Below are positions 35,841-47,200 of a DNA stretch of 64,000 nt, one piece after another; within the stretch, counting starts at the first letter, position 1; the number at the start of each line of letters is the position of its first letter. The position numbers were made by a program, and so were the translations under genes. The notes under the pieces are model-generated. The model was not told where the DNA came from. It searched no databases and saw only the letters and a list, made by a program, of their open reading frames with translations. The stretch covers positions 703,804 to 767,803 of the forward strand of contig VFFE01006712.1 in assembly GCA_008921705.1 (NCBI GenBank), in the 5' to 3' direction. This DNA comes from Burhinus oedicnemus (taxonomy: Eukaryota > Chordata > Aves > Charadriiformes > Burhinidae).

Positions 35841-36875
35841 CCATACTAGAAAAACCCAAGCCTTTATTCATCGGCTGCGTTTGGAGTTTTCAACTGTCTC
35901 CCTGCTGAAAGAAGAGTTGGAAATACAGCATCACGCTTCAAGAGAGTAAAGGGAGAGGGGAGAAACTCCAAGAGAGATCAAGTCCTGAGGTGGAAATCAG
36001 ACTCCTAGAAGCAAAACCGCAATCCCAGCTGCCATCCCACGGCTGTCACCTCGCCTTGCAGACAGTGACTCTCCATCCATGCTTCACCTGCTGAAACCAA
36101 AGCCCCCAGGAGCCCAATGCCTCTATGTCCGCACGGGCTCACAGGCACAGCGACTTGTTACAGAGGGACAGGGCTCCATCCAAGCAGCGCGTCGCCCCAG
36201 CCTGCACTGAAGGAACCCACGTAACATGGTTGGTAGAGGACTTCTGCAACGTGCCGCCATAGGGGCTGGTGGGGGCAGAGAGTATCAGCATGTTCAAAAG
36301 AAATCAGACCCAGAAATGGACTCTGAAAGCAGAGGTACGCTCTAACATCCCTAAGACAGCTGCTCTGGACAGCCAGGAGCCTGAGGAGAGGGGACTGTGG
36401 GACACCAGGCTGCCAGGCCAAGCCCTGGGCCCCATGACCCCATCAAACCCGGCAGGACATTTCCTCTATTCTTTGGGTTCTTCTCCCTATGTCTCTGATG
36501 GATTTGAGCCAAGAGGAATGCACCAAAAATGCCTATTTCATGATGCTCAGTGCCCATGCTACACAAATTCCCTCCAGTTTAACTCCAGTAACCAAAGCAT
36601 TCATCTAGGATACAGAAAAAAAATTCACTTATTCAATGATGTAAACAGGTTTGAACTTTCATTCCCCACTCCTTGCTCATCACTAACATAGAAGCCATTC
36701 CAGAAGCCAGACGCCTTTACCTGCTCCTCTTTTGGAAACTCCAGCACAGAGAAACGAAGTGAGCATCACGCTAGAGTTAAACAGAGCGCTTGCCCTACTC
36801 TGAGGTTTGTTTAGGCACAATTTGATATTATAATGAACAGTCTGTATACAAGAGGTATAAAATATTTTTGTAGCA
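35841..36875. other. Unique sequence, moderately GC-rich
   Basis: The 36000-36480 part is GC-richer than the surroundings and holds a 140-codon plus-strand open frame (36269-36691) with no recognisable domain. No gene is called. Confidence 0.45.
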
Positions 36876-36990
36876 GGGACTGGTACAGCCAGTGAGCTAT
36901 GTGGGTGCTTTCCTTAAAGACAGAAGACGCGGATTTGAATTCCCATCAGAGAGGAGAGGGGACTGAACTTCTGTCCATCACGTCACAGAT
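36876..36990 (+). repeat. Possible tRNA-derived SINE relic
   Basis: TGGTACAGCCAGTG (36881-36894) resembles an A box, and GGATTTGAATTCCCA (36931-36945) resembles a B box. The spacing of about 40 bases is right for a tRNA-related promoter. No tRNA fold or tail is evident. Old tRNA-SINE is the best guess. Confidence 0.28.
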
Positions 36991-39900
36991 GACTGCACTG
37001 AACACTGAGCTTACCACTGGGGAGGAGGAAAGATGCTTCCTCTGGTGGCATTATACACCATGACCCTTTGCTCTACTTAGAATAAAAATAAGCACAGGCA
37101 CTTACTTTCAGGAGTTTTGTTCAAGGAGTCCCGAGAGGAAAAAGGCACTTTTCTGAGGCACAGGACAGTCTGGCTCAGCAGGCTGTTTGCAAGTCTGCTC
37201 TGTCAGGGTTTGTTCAGGATCCCCGTCCTCTGCACGGAGGTCGTCACCGTACCAACCAACTGCTGGTGACCATTTTAGGAGCTCAGAACCTCGTGCTCTT
37301 CCAGGACATGGTCCCCAGTCCAAGCTGTGGCATCCTGATAGCAACAGCTAACAGCAAATCCTTCCTTCAGCACGGTAAAAAACTGACTGGGACAATCTGC
37401 CTCCTCCTTGCTTTGTCCTAGGTAAAAAGATACATTATGATGAATTAAAACAGGTAATTTGTTAGCTTTTTTAGCATGTTCAATTCTGTCTAGGAATTTG
37501 AATTGTATTTCCTACACAGTCTTCTACCAAGAAGCACTAATGAATTTGAGCTAATAGAACAAAATCACATGAATATGAAAATATGGCAAATTTGGCTTCA
37601 CAATGTATGCACACAAAAAGATTTGGATATTTGCCAAGCAAAAATATACAAAAAAATGCAGCTAATAAATACGCTTCAAGAAAAATAATTTCAATATATT
37701 AGATGAGATTATTCGAGCCTGAAAAAAAGCCAGCAGGCAGTGAGATACTTACCTTCGGCTTTCAATGTGCCTACATGGGATGACACAGAGACCTTCTAAC
37801 AAATGCATATTTATCAGTAAATGGCAGTGTTTACCTGTCAACTACAGCTGCCGGATCTCACCATGGGCTTTAGTGAGACACAGTATGAATGTCAGTAGGA
37901 GTTGGTGCTGAAGTACATCTGCAGAAACAGGATAGCTCTCGTACTTTATTAATTGTTTCATATAATCAGCTGAGGAAAACTTTAAAATGGCACAACAAAA
38001 ATGTTACTGCTGATGGCCACTTAGCTTGGAAATGCTGTACAGAGACAGCACTTTTACTGGGGATACTGTGAGGGGTTTGACTCATAGTTTTGATGTGGAT
38101 GGGGAAAGTTCAGTATGTGCTTCCCCCACACTGAAAGCAATGAATGAGAAAAGATGAGTCGTCATCAGACATTATGTGATGAACTTTCCAAGGCTCCTGC
38201 AAACCAAAAATTCCTGAGGTTCACTCACTAGTAAGAAAAAGTATTCCTCAGTCTTGTGAGTAACCAGAAATTTGACACTTCAGACAGACTTGAAAAGAGA
38301 ATTTGAAACCTTCTTATAATTATGCTTCAAACTAAGCATTGTGTAGGATATACAACTCCATATACAAGCAGGTCTGCCTTCCCTAGATTGATTTGAAGTA
38401 AATGTAATGCAAAAACTGAATACTGAGAAACTAAATAGCAAAGGCATATGTGTAGTTTGGGACCAAAGCATTATTCCTCCCAGGTTGCTCAGGTACTTGT
38501 TGAGTCTCTATCTGTGCTCTGTCCAGGAAATTGTGAAGAGCTACAATAGATAATTAGGATAGTGGAAAATATTCATAGTTTATCTGACAACTTTGTGTTC
38601 TTACAATGGTTGAATAAGAGTCAATTCAGAAACGCATACATGTCTGAGGTAAAATACGATTGTCCTACACATCAGGAGGCATGTTCTTCTACCACTGTAC
38701 TATCAGTTCCCACAACTGATTCTTAGTCATTCATATTAACCATGTTTTTTCACAGTAGCCATGAAAGCTGAAATTTTGTATCAGCCTGTAAATAAAGAGT
38801 GAAGACCTGGCTCCACTGAAGTCAGTAGCAAAATCTGTGTTGCTTTTATAAAGTTTCCCAGTAAAGAAATAATACAATAATAAGGCATCAAAATAAGACT
38901 ATCAGTTAACTGGAGTACAAATATTCCTATTGGAAAACTGATTAGGTAAGTGCGGTGAGGATGGATTACAAAGCCTGACTTAAAAATAAATGTGGTCATC
39001 GTTTGGTAACAGCAGGACACAGTTTGTATTTTTTTTAGCTAACATTTCACAGCCAGAACAGAAACCCAGTTAGGTCTGAGTCATGCTAGTGTTTAAGAAT
39101 GAGAAATTTGCCTGCACTCCGCACTACATATTGTGAGACAGTGACTGGCTCAGTTTCATTCCCGCAGCTGAGCCAGGGTTTGGCATCACGTGCAGCTGTG
39201 TGCACCACACAGTGCACGAACTACTCCAGACTGAAAGAAAACTCCAGGGATGCTCTAATTCATAAGTCGTGGAAATACAATAACCCCCTTATTTTCCTCT
39301 CCGAGACAGATATTTACTTTGCAAAAGACAAATAGCTATTTCCATCTTACAAGGACTTACTAATCCAGCTCTTCTATGTTAGCGATTCTAACTGAAGAGC
39401 AGAGTATACAGGCAACTCGCTGCCTACCTCCTTTCAGAAGCGGATAAACTCCTTACTGCTACATGTCTGGAAGCAAATATAAGGCTCTCCCACAACAAGC
39501 TAACTTCCATACAGTCTAAAACACAGCCTGGTTCCGTAAAAAGTAAAACCAGAAAGCACCAGTACTACCCAGCAGTTTAGGCTTTCTCCTATTTTTAATT
39601 AAATTATTAACACATCAAAAACCAGAAATAAAATGGCTGCAATCTCATGAAGGAAAAAGAATGTTTAATAGTCTCAGATTGTTGTTATCACCCAGTAATC
39701 AAATAGGGTGTACAAAATATCACAACTGTGTTTTATGAACCTGGAATCCAATGCCTTTCGAACTACGGTTACCTTTGAATCAAATCATAGGTTTTCAGCA
39801 AACCTACTGATTTTACATCATTCTGTTCTCAAACTTCAGTTCAGCGTAGATTCCCTCGAAACAGGGATGAGAGCTTTACTGGAAAAGGTCATCCTGAACC

Positions 39901-41839
39901 TGATTATTGAACTTGCTTGAACCCATGCATAAGCTCAAAACCAGAAGAGTCCCTGCCTTGGCTGGGAACAAGTGGGACAGGCTGCCTGGAACCACAGTGG
40001 CTCCTAATTCATCAATGAAGGTGGGTAGAATGCGAATATGTGGAAATGCTTGGTAAATATTTACCTTTCTGTACCAATTACAGCTTTTTCCAAACTAGCC
40101 TTATTCCCTCACACAGATGGTGTTTCCCATGAAGCAGGTAAGAAACCTTTCTGAACCTGGAGGGGTACCTCATCCTACAGGAAATCTTACTGTTTTCAGG
40201 GGCAGTATTTGCAGAGCAGGGAGCTGCATAATACTAGGAAGAAAGTAAAATGTGATCCTGAACAAAATGAAGATAGATGTTTCCAAGCATGTATGTGTAG
40301 TGAGATACAGCAATCACTCTGACTGGCTACCCAAACAGCTTGGTCAAGTTAGGTCACCTAGAGCCAGACTGCAGGTACAGTTCAGTTTAAGATGAAGCCA
40401 CTTAAATTTAGGCATTTGCATGTAAATGTATTCATACAAACAAGGATCTGAAGCAGCCATTTGAGTCAGTGGAGGCCTCGAGCTTGAGTCAGCTTTCCAA
40501 GCACACCCCTTTTGCAAAGCCTGGCTATTGAGATCTCCCTGGGGGCCTGGCAAATACAGCAGGCACAGGACCTGCCAGAGACCCCCTCCCCTCGGGGCAG
40601 CCACCGGAGGCCAGCAGGATAACTGGGGCATCTCACCTATGCTTGGGCAACCGAACCACGCCCTTGGTTCACATGTAAAAAAACTGCATGTCTACACCTA
40701 AATGTAGGTGTTTTAGTCTGGAACTGATAAAGACTAATTAAGAGCTACCCGTGGTACCTCTGCACTGGAGGCACACTCCTGCCATTCCTTCTCTGTGCAT
40801 ATGAGAAACAAGAAACGAAAAGCAAAACTATTTCTGTGTCCGCAGGTACTGACATCTGTGCACATGGTATGACACGTCTGTCACTGTTTTAGCATTCAAA
40901 GCAATACTCCTTTTGGGCAGAAGAAACAACAGTCTTAATTCGAGAATCCTCAAAATAATGACAGGCTTTTCTATGTATACATCACTTCATCACTTTTTTC
41001 TCCCAGAAGATATATTAACAGGTACCCACAATGTGTATGTAAGCTATTCGTCTCCTGATAAATACACCCTTTTATTTTTCAATACTTAGCATTTTAAAAA
41101 GTTTGATCAGTCTAACAGCATTTTTATAGGCAGAAAAAATACAAAGCCTTTTAATATACAAAACCGAAATAATTATCTCATTTTGCGTATTGATTCCTTT
41201 CAGAATACTTTGAGGCCTGCAGGGACCTTGCATAAGAAATTCTGATGAATGTATTTTGTCCTTCTCCTCTCAGAAACAAAACGGCATAAATAAAATAAAT
41301 AGCAAAGTAGTCTCTCTCTACTGCATGACACGCAGACAAAAATGGCATAAATCATCTTTAAGATGTCCATGGGGAAAATGCTTTCAGAGCTCTGTTTGCC
41401 TATCAGTTTACAAATGAGAGTTTAATCTTTGCATGTCAAAGGTAACAAGTAGGACACAGGAAAGGTTTATTAAAAGTCATTATTAGTTTGCTTCAGACCA
41501 GAACAGTAACCTGCTTCTTGGAAATCTGTTGAATGAAGGCCCAGCTGTTTCATTTCAAGCCTAAAGGAACTGTAGCTGAACACAGCGTTATTAACTCCTC
41601 TGTTTATACTCAATGCATCTGTGCCTTGTTCTTGGAGCAGGGCAGAGCCAACATTCCCAATCTTAGCATGCCCAGATGTCTTTTACTTATAAGCTGAAAT
41701 CTGAATTTTATCAGTGTCTAATACTTGGTTTAGAGATAATTACACCATCTAATGTATTTATTTTTTTTTTTCTAAATTACTCCTATGTAGTCTCAACCTT
41801 AACTGCATGCTGATATGATTTGTATCTTGTAAACTGTCA
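36991..41839. other. Unique noncoding sequence
   Basis: No gene or recognised mobile element over about 4.8 kb. A T11 tract lies at 41761-41771. A GC-richer patch at 40480-40670 gives a 95-codon minus-strand frame judged to be chance. Confidence 0.5.
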
Positions 41840-41920
41840 GAGGACTGATGTTTTATTGTGGATGCGATGACTGCAATGAATGTGTGACTCATTACCACAT
41901 CTTTTATTGATGGGGCTGGG
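41840..41920. promoter_or_regulatory. Candidate element with AP-1 site
   Basis: A compact complex stretch containing TTTTATTG (41850-41857), the AP-1 core TGACTCA at 41885-41891 and a second CTTTTATTGATGG near 41901. The regulatory role is inferred from motifs only. Confidence 0.18.
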
Positions 41921-42028
41921 GGTTACACTGCAGGACATCAGCAGAGGAAGAAAGATGATTTGCAAATTAAACTCTGTGCAAAGAATAGCATCTTGCGGGA
42001 GGCTATGGCCATGAATTAGTTGCCTCTC

Positions 42029-42037
42029 GGGGGGGGG
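42029..42037. repeat. G9 homopolymer
   Basis: An uninterrupted G9 run inside otherwise ordinary sequence. It is prone to length error in sequencing. Confidence 0.9.
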
Positions 42038-42579
42038 TTGGTCTTTTACAATCATGTTCACACTGGTTTAGCATTTTTCAATCTTCAGTCTGATTTTCTT
42101 TCTTAGTCACAGTCAATTCTCTTCTCGTTGCCCAGCCATGTTCTCATTGCTGTATGCCAAAATGAAATCATTTAAATACAAAACACACAGTGGTAGGCAG
42201 TTCGCTATTTGTCCTTGAGAGCCCTCTCACATACAGTCAGTCAATGCAGAAGTAAATTACTGCTCCTGAATCTCTCTTCTCCAAACGCCTAGATACCCTG
42301 ATTTTCTCACCTATTTTGTTTTTCTTCCCCAGCTTTCTAAACCAAACCAACATCCAGGCACTAACTCTGGCCAAACTCTCATGTAACACGTTACTTTCCT
42401 TCTGCGAAATAAAAATAAACAAACCCGCAGCTTGATGAAGACCAAGGGTTTGACAAAGTCCGTGCATTTCTCGTGAAGCAACAAGGTCTTCCTCAGCTCC
42501 CCATAAAGCCACTCTCCCCTAAACTTCCGCACGCCAAAGCAGCGATGAATGAACAGAGCCGTGCAGACCTAATTTCAGT

Positions 42580-42960
42580 TAGCAACATACAATTACCTCG
42601 GGTGAGGCTTCATGCAGACTCTCTAAGAGGAGGAAAGGCTGCAGGTAATTGTAAACTATTCATGCTCCCTCCCAGCGCTGAGCTGCTGCAGGGACTGTGG
42701 GATTCCTGGGAGTCAAATAGACAAGCTGCAGTTCTGGGCTTTGGCTAAATAGACTTATTCATGAGAGATTTTTGTCAGGAGCTGTTTCAGCAGTGCGTGA
42801 GAGACAGAAAGTGAATTGGAGGGGCTCGAGGATGGGACAGAAGAAGAACTGGAGACTGCACTTCGAAACAGTGTGTTTACTGAGCCGGGGGAGAAAAAAA
42901 ATGGGAGTAATTGGAGAGCGTTACAGGCTTCTCTCCACAAAAGAATGAGGAATGAGAATT
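42580..42960. promoter_or_regulatory. Candidate element with homeodomain inverted repeat
   Basis: A perfect 11-bp inverted repeat, TACAATTACCT at 42588-42598 and AGGTAATTGTA at 42643-42653, has a 44-base spacer. Each arm joins a CAATTA homeodomain core to an ACCT/AGGT core of the ZEB/Snail kind. GC-rich complex sequence with GGGATTCCTGGGAG (42698-42711) follows. Paired sites can indicate dimeric binding, but that is inference here. Confidence 0.25.
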
Positions 42961-43514
42961 ATCCAGGACAGCTGGGAAGGCACCTTTATTAAAGATAAAC
43001 CGTAACATCATATGCAACAAGCTTATCATGGGCTACAGCTACAACAGAACAAATGATCCTACCAATCTGCTGGGAAGACAGGATGGGACGTATCACTGTA
43101 GACCTGTTGCAGTTTTTCTTTGTTTTGCTTTCTCTTTTTTCTTTCCTGCTACCTCCCATTTTGTTTACTCTTTTATTGATATATTGCAAATTGAAATCAG
43201 GGTAAAATTAACATATCTTTCACTAACTGGTCATAGGTAACCTCTTGGGGAGAGTGAAAGAGATGTGACTTCAATAAAGACATCAAACTGAAAATACTTT
43301 TTTCCTCTATAATTTTTTTCTGCCATCTCAGCAAGTTTTGCAGTCAATGACTCCACTTGCTCTTTGCCATGATAATCATGTTCCTATTTAAGAGCTATTA
43401 AGATATTTTAGCTATTTAAGAAATATTAGCTAAAATCAAGCCTTAATGTTACTGGGAGGAAAATATCCAACATATACATGTGTCAGTATCTCTGTGTGTG
43501 AGCATGCTTTGCAA

Positions 43515-43546
<32 letters not shown>
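43515..43546. repeat. (AT)n microsatellite, interrupted
   Basis: An alternating AT tract of about 32 bases with one AAAT interruption near 43523. It is likely variable in length. Confidence 0.95.
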
Positions 43547-43748
43547 GTAGGCTGCAGGGAGGGGATGGTTTTAGAAGTCTCAAACCTCAAGGTCCAATAA
43601 GTATTCATGTAGAAGGAAATGAAGTAGCTGTCAAGCTCCCACAGATAAACACCCCTGTGTTTCAGGAATGTGTGTTGGCAACGCTTGTGAAGTAACTTGC
43701 CCTTCAAGTGCTTTCAGGAGACAGGTGGGACTGACACCGCTTTTCACG

Positions 43749-44272
43749 GAGTCATAGAACCATGGAATTGTTTAGGTTGGAAAAGACCTTTAAGATCACC
43801 TAGTCCAACCATTAACCCTACTCTACCAGGTCTGCCACTAAACCATGTCTCTAAGCACCACATCTACACGACTTTTAAACACATCTAGGGATGGTGACTC
43901 AACCACCTCCCTGGGCAGCCTGTTCCAATGTTTGATAACTCTTCAAGTGACAAATTTTTTCCTAATGTCCAGCCTAAACCTCCCCTGACACAACTTGAAC
44001 CCATTTCCTCTTGTCCTATCGCTAGTTACTTGGGAGAAGAGACCAACTCCTATCTCACTACAACCTCCTTTCAGGTAGTTGTAGGGAGCAAGAAGGTCTC
44101 CCCTCAGCCTTCTCTTCTCCAGGCTAAACAATCCTAATTCCTTCAGCCGCTCCTCATAAGACATGTTCTCCAGACCCTTCACCAGCTTTGTTGCCCTTCT
44201 CTGGACACGCTCCAGCACCTCAATGTCCCTCCTATACTGTGGCGCCCAAAACTGAACACACTATTCAAGCTG
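43749..44272 (-). mobile_element. CR1 LINE 3' fragment, distinct subfamily
   Basis: A minus-strand CR1. The worn tail (AGTCATAGAACCATGGAAT) starts near 43750. The 3' UTR has AGACCTTTAAGATCACCTAG and ACCATTAACCC. The ORF2 C-terminus is translated at 43943-44218 and includes [21 protein letters not shown] and [20 protein letters not shown] pieces in one open frame. The 3' UTR lacks the GGAGCAGGGACA block of the 4381 and 12657 copies, so it is a different subfamily. Similarity fades by about 44272. Confidence 0.93.
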
Positions 44273-47200
44273 CTCACAGTCACTAGAGCTGTATTTTTTT
44301 CCTTAAAAAATACTTAAAAAAGCAGGGCTTGTGCGAGATGCAACTACCACCTCTGACACCATTTAGGGGGAAAATAATACTGAACTTAGGGCAAATTACT
44401 CTGGACTGAAACTTAAAGATAATATAAATCTGCTTAATGTTTCTGACCATTTAAATTAGATGGTAAATATTAAATTTCAATGTGATGAGTATTCTGAGAC
44501 CAGACAAGGATTCAGAGACCAAATATGCTAAAAAAGCTCTTGTAGAGCCAAAGGCAATCGTCAGGACTCTCTGATGTCACCACATATGCTACTGCTTCAG
44601 AAAGACCAGACACAACTTGACCTTACCTAGAAAGGGTCTTCTTTCACTTACAGAAAATGGTCCCTCAGGTCCCATCTTGCAATCACTTTAACCAGAATAA
44701 ATTATACTAGTTAAAACCAATCGCACTCCTCAGCTTCACTCAACGCTCACAAAACAATGAACACTCTGTCTGGCGGCATCTTTTTCTTCCTCACAACCGT
44801 GATAAAGACATGCGGCTCTTTAAAAATTACAATATTGAATTTTGCTGCTTCTTTATTGTTTATTGATTATTTGATCTTGGGGTTACCGATACACTTAATT
44901 ATTTATTAGCATACTTTTGAAAAGATGTGAGGAACTTCACATAGCTGACCTTTCATTGCATAGGTGGAGTCTAGGTAAATTCATAAATACTTTGCCAGTA
45001 TATACTAGTGTCCAGAAAAGATCACAAGCCGCCTCAACTAAATAATAAGCATACTGAATGTCTCCAGTAACTGAGTTGCTAGTAGCATGCAGAGAACACC
45101 AAAGGCAGAATTTCAAAGGCAGAATGAGCAAGTTTTAAGCAGATGTACTCAAAAAAAAAAAAAAAGAAGAAAAAGAAGGAGAAGAAGACAACATTATTTA
45201 ACATCAATTATTTTGACTCTGCCTGAATGAGCACGCAGGGCTAACCACCTGAGGCCATCGCTAGTTTTAAGCATGTGCTGACATCACCACTCAGTCAGTT
45301 CAATGCATTGCTACAATTGGCTTGATTCTGGAAAAAAAAGGTTTGCAGGGTACCTTTAGCAGCTGTGGTTGAGTTAATAGCTCATCAAAGTAGTGGCACA
45401 ACAAAGACCATCTTCCAGGACAAGGTGATACTATCCATGCCTTCTGTAAAATTAAAAACAGAAGGGAAAACACGGCTCTGAGGAATCTCTAGGGCATTTC
45501 CTGCTGAAGCAGCTATTCTAATAAAGATTATCTTCCTACCAGTTGAGGGTATGTGCCAGATTAAACATATGTTTCAGAAACACACTGGGAGCCCACTGAA
45601 ACCCAACCAGTCTATAAATGACACGCAACCTTCAATTTTTTTCTGATGCTGCCAATGTACCTCTCTTTAAAAGCTTTCTAAAGAACCATTATTTTAACCT
45701 ACAATGGGTTTTTACTGCTGTTAGCTTCCACAAACACTGCACAAAGACAGAATAAACCCATTACACTCATTTTTTCTGCTTTTGTCCTTTGATGAGCTTG
45801 GGGAAGGGGGGAAAAAAGAAAGAAATATCTCCCACAGGCAGCAAGTATACCTAATAAGTGTGCTTGTGTTCCTCTAACAGGAACAATTCATTCTCAGTTC
45901 TAGTTACTTCTTATGTGCCCTGTTATTCTCCCAGTTTTATAACAGATTTCAACACTTACAGCAATGCGACCATGAGTCCTTACCAGTGTGCAAAACCCAT
46001 GTGTGAGAAAATCTAAATTATTCCACAGCTTCCCTTGCTGAATGGCATCACATTGAGCCATGTTTTATTCATCAACTGCAAGCCTGACTTTTAAAAAAAA
46101 TTCTTCCCTGCTGTTTAAAACAGCAAAAAGAGCCTTTATGTCAGTCATTTGCTCTATAAACTGTAGCTCTGAGGCAGACTTTGGCCTGGAGTAAAACAAG
46201 AGCATCTTCATGGAAGTCAATGCAGACGCTGTAGCAGAAAGCTGCTGTAAACCTGTATTCAGAAGCAGGATGATAATGCCAAGTACTTTCTGCTGCAGAG
46301 GATGCAGCTTTTCTTTCCAAAATAGAAATCTTTTCCAGAAAACATGCTGTGATTTTTATGGTTAGTGATCTCTACACCCACATTCATTTCATCCTGTACC
46401 CTACACTCTTGTATGGCTGCATACACTTGGGTTTCCTCTTCATATGAATGTGTCCAAAGGCTTCCGTGACAAAGGTTTCGTTGGAAAAAAACCTCCCTTT
46501 TGGCATCATCAGCCATTTTGTTAAATGTACTGTGGTAGGTCAAATAATGAATATGGACGTTGTACAATTTTGCAGTAAAGCACCGAGAAATGCAACAGTG
46601 AGAGAAAACAGCTCGTCTCTACCAGGCTGAATGGCCAAGGATGGATCTCTGATCCAAGAATGCAACTAAGCACCTCGGAAAGGCATCTTAAGCAGTCACA
46701 GCTGCATCCTCCTTGTCTCTCAAGGCTTGCTAATGGCATAATGGTATTTAGATTACTGCTGTCCTATGCGTGCAATAAATCCATACCTTTGCAATCACCC
46801 CTGCCATACGTACTCAGTTGTATCGGCAAAGACTAAGGAAGACAGACACAAGATGTGCTTCTGATGCATCTGTACAACAAATAACTGCATCAAAGGGTAA
46901 GAAGACAGGGAAGGCAGGAAGTGGAGAAGACTTACTTTGATCCTTTGTTGTTTCTGTGTGCGTGTACTGTGTGCAAGTCACAAGATTAGACACCATGAGA
47001 AGAATTGACATTTAAAGAAGAAAAATTATTCTATGCAAATTTTCATATTCCCCACTCAGGATGTATCTAGGCAAAAATGAATTGTGCCTAATTACTACCT
47101 GCAGTGCCATGGCTGTGCCTCTTATCTAAGTTAATAGCAGCCACAGGTGGACAATCAAGAATAAAATTTGGCCAGTAGTCAGGATAAGAACCTGTGGAGA

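Noticed and set aside
36269..36691. 140-codon plus-strand open frame as a gene
   Set aside because: It lies in a GC-richer patch where stops are rarer, and no family is recognised.
37034..37050. A second CTCF site (CCTCTGGTGGC)
   Set aside because: At least two core positions disagree with the consensus.
42698..42711. ZNF143/Staf-type promoter motif in GGGATTCCTGGGAG
   Set aside because: Order and spacing do not match the known consensus in either orientation.
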